64,000 nt of DNA from Agromyces ramosus (GCF_004216665.1 NZ_SGWY01000001.1:930001-994000), one strand, 5' to 3'. Positions 17,038 to 25,155 are shown, counted from the first letter of the stretch. Notes: generated from the letters alone by a model not told the origin. Numbers and translations are program-made.

Positions 17038-18960
17038 TTGCCCAACTCGCCCAGGCAGGTCACGATCGCCCAGGTCGCCGAGTACGCCGGCGTCTCGCAG
17101 GCGTCGGTGTCCCGGGTGCTGAATCGCAACCAGACGGTCGACCCGGCCATCTCGGCCAGGGTGCGCGACGCGATCGAGAAGCTGAACTACTCGCCGAGCC
17201 AGATGGCGCGCAACCTCGTGCGCGGGCGCAGCAATACCGTCGCGCTCGTCGTCCCCGACCTCGAGAACCCGATGTTCCAGGGCGTGCTGAAGGGGTTGAG
17301 TCGTGAGGCCGCCCTCGACGGCTACCGAGTGCTCGTGGCCGACACGGCCGAACGCGTCGCCGATGAGGAGGAGATCGCCGTCGAGGCCCGCTCCCGATGC
17401 GACGCACTCGTGCTCGTCTCACCCCGCATGCCTGCGGAGCGGCTCGAGGCGCTGCTCGCCCGCTCGGGCCCGATCGTCGTCGTGAACCGCCCGGTCGCGA
17501 GCGACCCGGCAGCGGAGCTGTCGGTCGACTACGAGCACGCCGTCCGCACGCTCGGCGAGCACCTCGTCTCGCTCGGCCATTCGCGCATCGCCTACCTCTC
17601 AGGTCCGCCGCAGGCCTATGCCGACGGACTCCGTCGTCGCGGGCTCGCCGAGTTCGTCGCCCGGCACGCCGGAGTCGAGGTGCTCGACATCGCGGGCGGG
17701 TCGCAGGTGGAGGACGGATATCGCGCCGCCGAGGACGTGCTCTCGTCGAGCGCCACCGCGGTCATCGCCTTCAACGACCTCGTCGCGCTCGGCCTGCTGG
17801 CGCGCCTTCGCGAGCTCGCCGTGGACGTGCCCGGGGAGATCTCCGTCACGGGCATCGACGACATACCCCTCGCCAGGTTCGCAGCCCCCGCGCTCACGAC
17901 GATGTCCGTTCCGCGCGTCGAGCTCGGCGCACAGTCGTGGCGCCGGCTCCGCGATGCGATGTCAGGCGCGCCGGCGACGCATCCGCTCTCCTACCGGGCG
18001 ATCCTCGAGGTGCGCGGAAGCACGGGACCCGCGCCCGAGGCGTCGGGCTGGCTGTCCCCCGGCCGTCCGGTGCTGCGGATCGGCGATCGGGTGGTGGCGC
18101 GGTACGAGGAGGGCACGAGCATCGACTCGGTGCTCTCGCCGCGGCCGTTCCTCCACCCGGTCGAGACCCTGGCCGGCGTGCGGGTCACCGACAGCCACCC
18201 CACCGACCACCTCCACCACTTCGGCATCGGCGTGGCCCTGCCCGACGTCAACGGCACGTCGTACTGGGGCGGTCGCACGTACGTGCAGGACGTCGGCTCG
18301 ATCATGCTCGAGAACCAGGGCGTGCAGCGACGCGACGAGCTCACGGTCGACGGCGACGCGCTGGTGGAGCGGCTCACCTGGATCGACGAACGCGAGGTCG
18401 CGCAGCTCAGCGAGGTGCGCGTGCTCACCGGCCGGCCCACCCGAGTGGGCGAACGCGACGCCTGGACACTGGGGTGGCGCAGCACGCTCGCTGCGAACTT
18501 CGGCGCGCTCGTCTTCGGGTCCCCCGCGACCAACGGACGCGAGGGCGCGGGCTACGGCGGCCTGTTCTGGCGCTTCCCCCGCTGGGATGCCACGGTGATC
18601 ACGCGCGACGGCGAGGGCGAGGCGACCGCGCACGGGTCCACCTCGCCATGGCTCGCGGTCGTCGATGCCGGTCGCCACGTGACCGTGCTGCTCGCCCAAC
18701 CGGCGGGCGGCCCCACGCTGCCGTGGTTCGCGCGCGTCGGGGAGTACCTCGGCATCGGGCCGGCGGTCGCGTGGAGCGAGTTGCTCACGGTGCCCGAGGG
18801 CGGCACGCTTGAACTCGGCCTCGACGCCCTGCTCCTCGACCGGGCCGTCACCGACCCCGGGGAGCTCGAGCGGCTCGCCGGGTTGCTCGGCCCGAACGCC
18901 AACGCCACCGTCGAGGGCCTCGAGAGCGGGCTGCTCGCCAACCCCGACGGGCTCGCATGA
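17038..18960 (+). CDS. LacI regulator fused to a PmoA-like (DUF6807) domain
   Basis: 640 residues, about 300 more than a normal LacI protein. Residues 1-335 are a complete LacI repressor: HTH VTIAQVAEYAGVSQASVSRV, hinge MARNLVRGRSNTVALV, and a full sensor domain ending RAILEVRGS. From about residue 345 a second domain begins (PVLRIGDRVVARYEEG) with DSHPTDHLHHFGIGVALP and GGLFWRFPRW. This is the all-beta family often named methane oxygenase PmoA or DUF6807, found in carbohydrate loci. The TTG start is supported by CGGAGGT 6 nt upstream. It overlaps the dehydrogenase gene by 4 bp. It probably represses the adjacent transport genes; what the PmoA-like half does is unknown. Confidence 0.88.
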   Translation: MPNSPRQVTIAQVAEYAGVSQASVSRVLNRNQTVDPAISARVRDAIEKLNYSPSQMARNLVRGRSNTVALVVPDLENPMFQGVLKGLSREAALDGYRVLVADTAERVADEEEIAVEARSRCDALVLVSPRMPAERLEALLARSGPIVVVNRPVASDPAAELSVDYEHAVRTLGEHLVSLGHSRIAYLSGPPQAYADGLRRRGLAEFVARHAGVEVLDIAGGSQVEDGYRAAEDVLSSSATAVIAFNDLVALGLLARLRELAVDVPGEISVTGIDDIPLARFAAPALTTMSVPRVELGAQSWRRLRDAMSGAPATHPLSYRAILEVRGSTGPAPEASGWLSPGRPVLRIGDRVVARYEEGTSIDSVLSPRPFLHPVETLAGVRVTDSHPTDHLHHFGIGVALPDVNGTSYWGGRTYVQDVGSIMLENQGVQRRDELTVDGDALVERLTWIDEREVAQLSEVRVLTGRPTRVGERDAWTLGWRSTLAANFGALVFGSPATNGREGAGYGGLFWRFPRWDATVITRDGEGEATAHGSTSPWLAVVDAGRHVTVLLAQPAGGPTLPWFARVGEYLGIGPAVAWSELLTVPEGGTLELGLDALLLDRAVTDPGELERLAGLLGPNANATVEGLESGLLANPDGLA

Positions 18961-20090
18961 GCGAGCGGATGCCGCGGATCGGCGTCGCGGGCACGCACGG
19001 CCATGGCGCGACCCACGTGGCCGCGGCCCTGGCGCTCGAACGGCAGGGCCGCGCGGTGCTCGCGGCGGTGGCGGACCACCGCCCGCCCGGCGCCGACCTC
19101 GCGGGCACCCCCGCCTACCGTGAGGCGAGCGAGATGATCGCCTCCGCGTCGCTCGACGTGGTCGTCCTGTCGACGCCGATGCACACGCACCTCCCGCTCG
19201 CGGAGGCGGCGCTCGCGGCCGGCGCGCACGTGCTGCTCGAGAAGCCGCCGACGCCCACGCTCGACGAGTTCCATCGCCTGCTGGCCGCCGCCGACGAGGC
19301 CGGCCGGGTCGTGCAGCTGGGATTCCAGAGCCTCGGCTCGTCGGCCGTGCCCGAGATGCGGCGGCTCGTCGCCGACGGCGCGGTCGGCGACCCGGTGCGC
19401 TACGGTGCGCTCGCCACCTGGGTGCGCACCGAGGAGTACTGGCGGCGCACGCCGTGGGCGGGCCGACGCGAGCTCGACGGGGTGCCCGTGGTCGACGGCG
19501 CGGTGACGAACCCGCTCGCACACGCGGTGGCGACCGGCTTGGCGATCGCCGGCGCCACTCGTGAACCGGACGTCACCGGCGTGCGTCTCGACCTCTATCG
19601 TGCCAACGACATCGAGGCCGACGACACCTCCTCGCTCGTCGTCGACCTCGTCAGCGGCGACACGCTGGCCTGCGCGCTCAGCCTCACCGCGTCGCGGCGC
19701 GGCGAGCCGTGCATCGTGATCGAGGGCACGACCGGGCGCCTCGTGCTCTGGTACACGCTCGACGTGATCCAGCTGTTCGAACCCGGAGCGGCGTTCCCGA
19801 CGACCACCGGCTATGCGCGCACCGGCCTCTTGGCCAACCTCGTCGACCACGTCGTCGACGGCGTGCCGCTGCTCGTGCCGGCCGCGTCGACCGGCGCGTT
19901 CATGCGCGTGCTCGAGGCGGTTCGCACGAGCGCGGCACCGACCCCCATCGCACCCTCCTTCATCGACCGGCGGGTGGGCGACGAGGGCACGCGCCGCGTG
20001 GTGCGCGACCTCGAGGCCTGGAGCGCACGCGTCGTCGCCGAAGGCCGCACGTTCGCGGAACTGGGCGCGCCGTGGGCCCGGAACGGCTGA
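18957..20090 (+). CDS. Gfo/Idh/MocA family oxidoreductase
   Basis: 377 residues. N-terminal Rossmann fold (GVAGTHGHGATHVAAAL, with LSTPMHTHLPLAEAAL and the family EKPP motif near residue 98), followed by the beta-sheet substrate domain. Such enzymes oxidise or reduce a hydroxyl of a sugar, inositol or related polyol with NAD(P). The usual active-site Lys of EKP is present. The start overlaps the LacI-PmoA stop (ATGA), so the regulator and enzyme are co-translated. The fused PmoA-like domain and this dehydrogenase probably act on the same sugar derivative. Confidence 0.88.
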   Translation: MSERMPRIGVAGTHGHGATHVAAALALERQGRAVLAAVADHRPPGADLAGTPAYREASEMIASASLDVVVLSTPMHTHLPLAEAALAAGAHVLLEKPPTPTLDEFHRLLAAADEAGRVVQLGFQSLGSSAVPEMRRLVADGAVGDPVRYGALATWVRTEEYWRRTPWAGRRELDGVPVVDGAVTNPLAHAVATGLAIAGATREPDVTGVRLDLYRANDIEADDTSSLVVDLVSGDTLACALSLTASRRGEPCIVIEGTTGRLVLWYTLDVIQLFEPGAAFPTTTGYARTGLLANLVDHVVDGVPLLVPAASTGAFMRVLEAVRTSAAPTPIAPSFIDRRVGDEGTRRVVRDLEAWSARVVAEGRTFAELGAPWARNG

Positions 20091-20220
20091 GCGGGCGGCG
20101 GCCCAGGGCTGCGCCGCTGCGGCGCGGCGCGCCGGCGCCGCCTCCGGGGCGCGCGATCATGACCCTGAGCTCGGCGAACCCACGCCGTGGCGTGATTCCA
20201 CTCGACCTGAGGAGTTCCCC

Positions 20221-20667
20221 GTGACCGACGTCACCCCCAACAGCGGCCAGGCGCCGCTCGACGCTCCGCTCCGTGGCGCGAGCTTCGGGCAGGCCTTCAC
20301 CCGGTTCTTCAAGAAGTACGTGATCTTCCACGGACGCGCGAGCCGCAGCGAGTTCTGGTGGTGGTTCCTGGCCAACTTCGTCATCAGCGGCGTGCTCTAC
20401 GGCATCTCGTACACCATGGGCACGCCCATGACCGTCAACGAGAGCGGCGTCCCCACGCCGGTCTACACGGCCGCACTCATCCCGTACACGCTCTGGGGTA
20501 TCGCGACGTTCATCCCGTGGCTCGCCCTCTCGTGGCGCCGCTTGCACGACACCAACCGGTCGGGCGCATGGTGGTTCATCGGCCTCATCCCGTTCGTGGG
20601 CGGCATCATCCTGCTCGTCTTCTTCCTGCTGCCGCCCGACCCGGCGGGCGCTCGCTTCGATCGCTGA
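20221..20667 (+). CDS. DUF805 family membrane protein
   Basis: 148 residues with four membrane helices. The DUF805 signature is clear: FFKKYVIFHGRASRSEFWWW (about 30-50), then LSWRRLHDTNRSGAWWF and PFVGGIILLVFFLLPP. Function unknown; members are small inner-membrane proteins. GTG start after GAGGAG. It stands alone and is followed by a strong terminator. The 130 nt upstream contain no other gene. Confidence 0.88.
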   Translation: MTDVTPNSGQAPLDAPLRGASFGQAFTRFFKKYVIFHGRASRSEFWWWFLANFVISGVLYGISYTMGTPMTVNESGVPTPVYTAALIPYTLWGIATFIPWLALSWRRLHDTNRSGAWWFIGLIPFVGGIILLVFFLLPPDPAGARFDR

Positions 20668-20701
20668 GGCGCGCCCTGGGCGCGGCGGGCGCTCGGAACG
20701 A

Positions 20702-20740
20702 CGGATGCCCCGTGGCGAACGAATCGGCACGGGGCATCCG
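20702..20740 (+). terminator. terminator after the DUF805 gene (first of a twin pair)
   Basis: 13-bp stem CGGATGCCCCGTG/CACGGGGCATCCG. The sequence, including its loop GAACGAATCGG, is nearly repeated at 21498 after the next gene. Confidence 0.8.
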
Positions 20741-20867
20741 CGTGTCGCCTGCATGTCTCAGGGCCAGCCCGGTGGTCGCCTGACGAGCGGCGTCGTAGCG
20801 TCCGCATCGGGCGACCTGCGGCACCGATCCGGTCCGTGCACGCCCAGCACCGATGAAGGAGGGCACC

Positions 20868-21488
20868 ATGACCACCGAAACCGCCGCCGCCTCGAGCGCG
20901 GCAATCGCTTCCGCCGACGGCATCACGCTCCAGCGGATCGCCCGGGCGGGCGGATACGCCGGCCCGAACGACGGCGTCCCCGGGCCGAACACCTGGAAGG
21001 GCCTCCAGCAGACCGGCAAGGGGTACGCCTACGCCGGTCACATCGACGGCCATCCTGGCCCGGCGACGTGGGAGGGCCTCCAGCGGCTCGCCGTCAAGGG
21101 CGGATACACCGGTCCCATCGACGCGGTCATGGGGCCCGCGTCGTGGAAGGGCGTCCAGACCGTCCTCGCGGGATTCGGCTACGCCGGCCCCGTCGACGGC
21201 ATCCCGGGTCCGGCCACGAACACGGCGCTGCAGGTCCTCGCCCGCATCGGCGGCTACTTCGGCCCTTACAACGGGGTCCTCGGCCCGAACTCCTGGAGGG
21301 GCGTGCAGACCGTGCTGTCCGGCGCCGGGTACGCGGGTCCCGTCGACGGCGTCCCCGGACCGAACACCTGGAAGGCGCTGCAGCGCATCGCACAGCGAGG
21401 CGGGTACGCGGGGCCGGTCGACGGCGTCCCCGGACCGAACACCTACGCCGGGCTCGCCGCGCTCCTTCTTCGGAGTGAGCACGACTGA
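20868..21488 (+). CDS. seven-repeat peptidoglycan-binding-like protein
   Basis: 206 residues. After a 20-residue Ala/Thr-rich start, seven uninterrupted 25-residue repeats run from about 21 to 195, followed by LAALLLRSEHD. The repeat pattern is LQ-x3-xGGYAGPVDGVPGPNTWK, like the core of peptidoglycan-binding domain 1, where a GxVDGxxGPxT loop sits between helices. No signal peptide, membrane helix or catalytic domain is seen, so the protein may be cytoplasmic or use an unusual exit. The second ATG is preferred: AAGGAGG lies 6 nt before it, whereas the ATG five codons earlier has none. Transcribed alone between twin terminators. Confidence 0.8.
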   Translation: MTTETAAASSAAIASADGITLQRIARAGGYAGPNDGVPGPNTWKGLQQTGKGYAYAGHIDGHPGPATWEGLQRLAVKGGYTGPIDAVMGPASWKGVQTVLAGFGYAGPVDGIPGPATNTALQVLARIGGYFGPYNGVLGPNSWRGVQTVLSGAGYAGPVDGVPGPNTWKALQRIAQRGGYAGPVDGVPGPNTYAGLAALLLRSEHD

Positions 21489-21497
21489 CCAGGACGA

Positions 21498-21536
21498 CGG
21501 ATGCCCCGTGCCGAATGAATCGGCACGGGGCATCCG
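21498..21536. terminator. 17-bp terminator hairpin (second of the twin pair)
   Basis: CGGATGCCCCGTGCCGA pairs perfectly with its complement across a 5-nt loop ATGAA. It is almost identical to the hairpin at 20702. It ends the repeat-protein gene and could also stop transcription arriving from rplL on the other strand. Confidence 0.85.
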
Positions 21537-21570
21537 TGTGTTCAGGTGACGCCGGTCACCTCAAGCTGCG

Positions 21571-21586
21571 GCGCTCTCGCGAGCGC
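21571..21586 (-). terminator. weak hairpin downstream of rplL
   Basis: 6-bp stem GCGCTC/GAGCGC with a TCGC loop, past the rplL 3' remnant. A candidate terminator for rplJ-rplL, weaker than the twin hairpin further on. Confidence 0.35.
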
Positions 21587-21591
21587 TCACG

Positions 21592-21646
21592 ACTACTCGA
21601 GGGTGACGGTCGCGCTCAGGTGTCGCTGCCCTCCTCGAGGGCGGCC
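21592..21646 (-). pseudogene. degenerate duplicate of the rplL 3' end
   Basis: Directly after the rplL stop, the sequence repeats the last part of rplL: the blocks CTCGAGG-AGG and GACCGTCACCCTC-AG-TAG reappear, separated by about 14 extra bases that break the frame. Read in the rplL sense it gives AALEEG, a disruption, then TVTLE and a stop. It looks like a partial tandem duplication or the remains of an ancestral 3' end left by a replacement event. Confidence 0.6.
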
Positions 21647-21647
21647 A

Positions 21648-22037
21648 CTACTTGAGGGTGACGGTAGCGCCGGCCTCCTCGAGGGCGGCCTTCGCCTTGT
21701 CGGCGGTCTCCTTGTTCGCGCCCTCGAGCACGGCCTTGGGAGCACCGTCGACGACGGCCTTGGCCTCGCCGAGGCCGAGCGAGGTGAGCTCGCGGACGAC
21801 CTTGATGACCTGGATCTTCTTGTCGCCGGCAGCCTCGAGGACGACGTCGAAGGAGTCCTTCTCCTCGACCTCTTCGGCAGCAGCGCCGCCGCCGGCGGCA
21901 GCGGGGCCGGCAACGGCCACGGGGGCGGCCGCGGTGACCTCGAAGGTCTCCTCGAACGCCTTGACGAACTCAGAGAGCTCGATGAGGGTCAGGCCCTTGA
22001 ACTGCTCGAGCAGTTCCTCAGTGGACAGCTTCGCCAT
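21648..22037 (-). CDS. rplL: 50S ribosomal protein L7/L12
   Basis: 129 residues, normal length. N-terminal dimerisation domain ([27 protein letters not shown]), an Ala/Gly-rich hinge (about 38-58), and the C-terminal factor-binding domain with the conserved [16 protein letters not shown] stretch. It forms the ribosomal stalk on L10 and recruits translation GTPases. It follows rplJ after a 49-nt gap with its own Shine-Dalgarno (AAGGAG), the classical rplJL operon. A broken copy of its 3' end lies immediately downstream. Confidence 0.98.
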   Translation of the reverse strand: MAKLSTEELLEQFKGLTLIELSEFVKAFEETFEVTAAAPVAVAGPAAAGGGAAAEEVEEKDSFDVVLEAAGDKKIQVIKVVRELTSLGLGEAKAVVDGAPKAVLEGANKETADKAKAALEEAGATVTLK

Positions 22038-22086
22038 GATTTTTCTCCTTAGATTCTTGGTTACTCACCGCTTGAGAGGCTCGCGC

Positions 22087-22602
22087 CTACGCAGCGGACT
22101 CCTGCTTCTCACGCAGCGCGTCGACCGTGCGAACGGCCTTCGACAGCGGTGCGTTGAACAGATATGCGGCTCCGAACAGCGAGGCCTTGAAGGCACCGGC
22201 GAGCTTCGCCAGCAGCACTTCGCGGGACTCGAGGTCGGCGAGCTTGCCTACCTCTTCGGCGGTCAGGGGCTTGCCATCGAAATAGCCGCCCTTGACCACG
22301 AGGAGGGGGTTCGCCTTGGCGAAGTCACGCAGCGCCTTCGCGACGGCGACCGGGTCACCGTGCACGAATGCGATCGCGGAAGGACCGGCGAGCTCGTCAT
22401 CGAACGACGAGATGCCGGCGTTGTTCGCCGCGATCTTGGTCAGCGTGTTCTTCACCACGGCGTAGCTCGCGTCCTCACTGATGGACTTGCGCAGCGTCTT
22501 GAGCTGGGCAACAGTGAGGCCGCGGTATTCGGTCAGCAGAACGGCGGTCGAGCTCTCGAACAGGTTCGTGAGTTCGGCAACCGAGGCTTCCTTGTTCGCC
22601 AT
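22087..22602 (-). CDS. rplJ: 50S ribosomal protein L10
   Basis: 171 residues. Typical L10: [19 protein letters not shown] near residue 22, [13 protein letters not shown], and a C-terminal helix ([18 protein letters not shown]) that binds L7/L12 dimers. The ATG is chosen with AAGGAG 6 nt upstream. The usual rplKA partners are not beside it: upstream lies a protease gene on the other strand. The leader has a protein-binding-like stem and an intrinsic terminator, so L10 (or L10-L12) probably represses its own synthesis by attenuation. Confidence 0.98.
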   Translation of the reverse strand: MANKEASVAELTNLFESSTAVLLTEYRGLTVAQLKTLRKSISEDASYAVVKNTLTKIAANNAGISSFDDELAGPSAIAFVHGDPVAVAKALRDFAKANPLLVVKGGYFDGKPLTAEEVGKLADLESREVLLAKLAGAFKASLFGAAYLFNAPLSKAVRTVDALREKQESAA

Positions 22603-22672
22603 GGCCACTCCTTGTGTCTTCAACGCGTCCCGCGGGAGCGGGGCACGGCCTCGGAGCGCTGGCAAACTCGGG

Positions 22673-22709
22673 AGAAAGAAAAGAGCTCCGGCGCAGTTGC
22701 GCGGAGCTC
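22673..22709 (-). terminator. intrinsic terminator/attenuator in the rplJ leader
   Basis: On the rplJ strand, GAGCTCCG...CGGAGCTC (with inner GCGC pairs and one bulge) is followed by TTTTCTTTCT. This is the only hairpin with a good U-run noticed in the window. It sits 71 nt before the rplJ start and inside the leader, as expected for an attenuator. Confidence 0.8.
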
Positions 22710-22724
22710 GGCCCGATCGAACGG

Positions 22725-22770
22725 GAAGTCTTCGTCACACCTGCGCGGGCACTTGCTTTCGCAAGACTTC
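22725..22770 (-). ncRNA. L10-leader-like RNA structure
   Basis: On the rplJ strand GAAGTC...GACTTC closes a structure containing the small hairpin TTGC-GAAA-GCAA and a GTGCCCGCGCAGGTGTGACG strand, upstream of the intrinsic terminator. Known L10 leaders present an L10-L12 binding site that mimics the 23S rRNA site and controls a terminator; the layout here matches that idea. The call rests on layout only, not on a covariance search. Confidence 0.6.
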
Positions 22771-23062
22771 GGTCGGCTCCCAGCATGTGATCAACACGGT
22801 GCTGCGCGCACGACAACCAGCGGTCTTCGGCTCCGACAAGGGTAGCGGATGCCGCGGCCGCCGCCAAATCGCGGTCGCCCTCGCCGTCGCCAAGCGTCCG
22901 CGGCCTCCGGGCACCGGAGTCCGGACCGCCCTAGCATGATGGGTGCTTCAGTGCATCCCCCGATGCGGCGCGCTCCTCGCGGATCGAGACTGTGCCCACC
23001 GCGGGCGTCGTGCCCCGATCCGCGGGGCATCCCGTCGGCGCCCTTGAACGAAGGAACCGATC

Positions 23063-24409
23063 ATGAACACTGACAGCGCCGGCGGACGGGTACCTGAGGG
23101 CCCGACCGGACGGCAGATCATCACGTTCGCCCCGGTGGACGACGCCACGGCCACCCGCGAGCTGCGCGACGTGGCCGACCTCGACGTCGGCACGTCCCGG
23201 GGCCTCGACGACCCGGCGGCGGCTGCGACCGGGAACGTCTACCTCGAAGAGCTCAGGATCGCGATCGTCGACTCCGCGCCCGACCAGCTCGGCGCGCTGT
23301 CGCGCGCGGTCGGCGACTCGGCGAGCCCGATCCTCGCGGTGGAACCCGAGGTGTACGTGTACCCGTTCGGCGCCATCGACGCGCCGCCCGCAGTGGCGCA
23401 GGACGACTCCGACGCAGAGACGGAGGACGACGAGGTCGACGCGGCCGAGACGTACGCCGACACCGACACCTACACCTGGGGCCTGAAGGCCGTGCACGCG
23501 GTGCCGCCGATCCTGGCGACCGCTCCCTGGGCGGGAGCGGGGATCCGGATCGCCGTGCTCGACACGGGGATCGACCTCGGTCACCCCGACTTCGCCGGAC
23601 GCGTGATCGCGAGCCAGTCGTTCATCCCCGGACAACCGGTGCAGGACGGCCACTCGCATGGCACGCATTGCGCGGGCACGGCCGCCGGACCGAAGTCGCC
23701 CCCGGGCACGCAGCGGCGCTACGGCGTCGCGCACGGCTCTCGGCTCATCGTGGGCAAGGTGCTGAGCGACTCGGGCAGCGGCACCAGCGGCCAGATCCTG
23801 GCCGGCATCGAGTGGGCCATCCAGCAGGGCGCCCACGTGATCTCGATGTCGCTGGGCTCGGCCGTCGCCGTGGGCCAGACGTACTACACCTACTACGAGC
23901 AGGCGGCGACCGCGGCCCTGAACGCCGGGTCGCTCATCGTCGCCGCAGCGGGCAACAGCGGGTGGGCGCCGGTCGGCGCCCCGGCCAACAGCCCATCGGT
24001 GCTCGCGGTGGCCGCTCTCGACCAGGCGCTCCAACGCGCTCCGTTCTCGTGCGTCGGGCTGAACGGCAATGGCGGCGAGGTGAACATCGCGGCGCCCGGC
24101 GTCGCGACGTACTCCTCCGTGCCCGTCTCGAAGGGCTCGTACGGGTTCAAGAGCGGCACGAGCATGGCCACCCCGCACGTCGCCGGCGTCGCGGCAACGC
24201 TCGCCCGGAAGACCGGCCTGCGCGGCCGTGCGCTCTGGCAGGAGCTCGTCCGCACGGCGCTGCCGCTCCCGCTTTCCGCGCAGGAGGTCGGCGCCGGCCT
24301 CGCGGTCGTGCCGACGCGTCGTCGGCCGATCTGGGACTACCGGCCGATCCCGTGGCGGCCGGGACCGATCATCGACCCGGGCCCGCTCGAGCCGAATCCC
24401 ATCCCGTAG
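23063..24409 (+). CDS. subtilisin-like serine protease (S8), probably intracellular
   Basis: 448 residues. Catalytic triad complete: Asp167 (AVLDTGIDLGHPDF), His199 (GHSHGTHCAG) and Ser367 (SGTSMATPHVAG), with the oxyanion Asn298 in AAGNSG. No signal peptide: the protein begins with a polar stretch, then an N-terminal region (about 15-105) ending ILAVEPEVYVYPFG that looks like an inhibitor-I9-type prodomain, and an acidic linker (about 112-137). A Pro-rich tail (about 410-448, repeated RPI/PGPI) ends the protein. It probably acts inside the cell or is exported by a non-classical route. The next gene, 12 nt on, encodes a small prodomain-like protein. Confidence 0.9.
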   Translation: MNTDSAGGRVPEGPTGRQIITFAPVDDATATRELRDVADLDVGTSRGLDDPAAAATGNVYLEELRIAIVDSAPDQLGALSRAVGDSASPILAVEPEVYVYPFGAIDAPPAVAQDDSDAETEDDEVDAAETYADTDTYTWGLKAVHAVPPILATAPWAGAGIRIAVLDTGIDLGHPDFAGRVIASQSFIPGQPVQDGHSHGTHCAGTAAGPKSPPGTQRRYGVAHGSRLIVGKVLSDSGSGTSGQILAGIEWAIQQGAHVISMSLGSAVAVGQTYYTYYEQAATAALNAGSLIVAAAGNSGWAPVGAPANSPSVLAVAALDQALQRAPFSCVGLNGNGGEVNIAAPGVATYSSVPVSKGSYGFKSGTSMATPHVAGVAATLARKTGLRGRALWQELVRTALPLPLSAQEVGAGLAVVPTRRRPIWDYRPIPWRPGPIIDPGPLEPNPIP

Positions 24410-24421
24410 GGAGGACCGACG

Positions 24422-24667
24422 ATGTCCGAGCCGGATGCCCCGGGCGGCCGCCGCGTGCACGTGACCGTGACGGGCCGCGGCGTCGACGACGCGCTCGCCG
24501 ACCTGCGGGACGCCGGGCTCGAGGTGGACGAGGCCCTTCGTGGTCTCGGCATCGTGACCGGGCGCGCGGCGCCCGACGCGGTCGAGCGGATGCGCGGCCT
24601 CCCGGGGGTGACCGTCGAGCCGGAGGACCAGGTGCAGCTGCCCCCGCCCGACGCGCCGGTGCAGTAG
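24422..24667 (+). CDS. small prodomain/inhibitor-I9-like partner of the protease
   Basis: 81 residues. The pattern RRVHVTVTG / helix GVDDALADLRDAG / strand EALRGLGIVTGRA / helix APDAVERMRGLPG / strand VTVEPEDQVQL suggests the beta-alpha-beta-beta-alpha-beta fold of subtilisin prodomains (I9 inhibitors). Its end (VTVEPEDQVQLPPPD) mirrors the end of the protease's own N-terminal region (AVEPEVYVYP). GGAGG lies 7 nt before the ATG, and the gene follows the protease in the same operon. I infer a separate inhibitor or folding chaperone for the cytoplasmic protease. No hit to a named family can be claimed. Confidence 0.6.
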   Translation: MSEPDAPGGRRVHVTVTGRGVDDALADLRDAGLEVDEALRGLGIVTGRAAPDAVERMRGLPGVTVEPEDQVQLPPPDAPVQ

Positions 24668-24679
24668 CACGGACGCACC

Positions 24680-24710
24680 GGAACCGGGCCCGCTCAGCGG
24701 GCCCGGTTCC
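24680..24710 (+). terminator. terminator of the protease operon
   Basis: Perfect 14-bp stem GGAACCGGGCCCGC with its complement and a TCA loop, 13 nt after the stop. Confidence 0.85.
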
Positions 24711-24765
24711 GCCCTGCCGGGCCGGATGCGCCTCGTCGTCGGGGGGTCGCGGTAGACCGGAGGGC

Positions 24766-25155
24766 ATGGAGATCACACACCTGAATCCCGACTCGCTGTT
24801 CACGAACCCGGCGTTCAGCCAGGGCGTGCTCGTGCGCGGGGCGTCGAACACGCTCTACGTCGGCGGCCAGAACGGCACGGATGCCTCGGGCGCCATCATC
24901 GAGGGCGGCCTCGGCGCCCAGACCGAGCAGGCCCTGCACAACGTGCTGGCGGTGCTCGCCGAGGCGGGCGCCGACCAGGCCAATGTCGTGCGCATGGCCG
25001 TGTACGTCGCCGCCGGCGAGTCGGTCGACGAGGGCTTCGCGGCGTCGATGCGGGTCTGGGGGCAGCATCCGACCGCTCTCACGGTGCTCTTCGTGGCGGC
25101 GCTCGGGCGCCCCGACGCGCTCGTGGAGATCGAAGCCGTGGCCGTACTCGACTGA
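24766..25155 (+). CDS. RidA family protein (reactive imine/enamine deaminase type)
   Basis: 129 residues, the family's usual size. Landmarks: an N-terminal strand pair, LYVGGQNGTDASG near residue 27, the helix TEQALHNVLAVLAEAGA, NVVRMAVYV, and the C-terminal VEIEAVAVLD. The key arginine of canonical RidA (normally in the VKTTVFV/R region) is not clearly conserved, so this may be a RidA-like subgroup rather than a true imine deaminase. GGAGGG lies 4 nt before the ATG and TAGACC just before that. It is monocistronic, closed by a hairpin. Confidence 0.8.
   Translation: MEITHLNPDSLFTNPAFSQGVLVRGASNTLYVGGQNGTDASGAIIEGGLGAQTEQALHNVLAVLAEAGADQANVVRMAVYVAAGESVDEGFAASMRVWGQHPTALTVLFVAALGRPDALVEIEAVAVLD

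Noticed and set aside
22831..23062. tRNA or other RNA gene before the protease
   Set aside because: I found no cloverleaf or conserved T-loop (GTTCGA-type) arrangement; the sequence looks like plain intergenic DNA.
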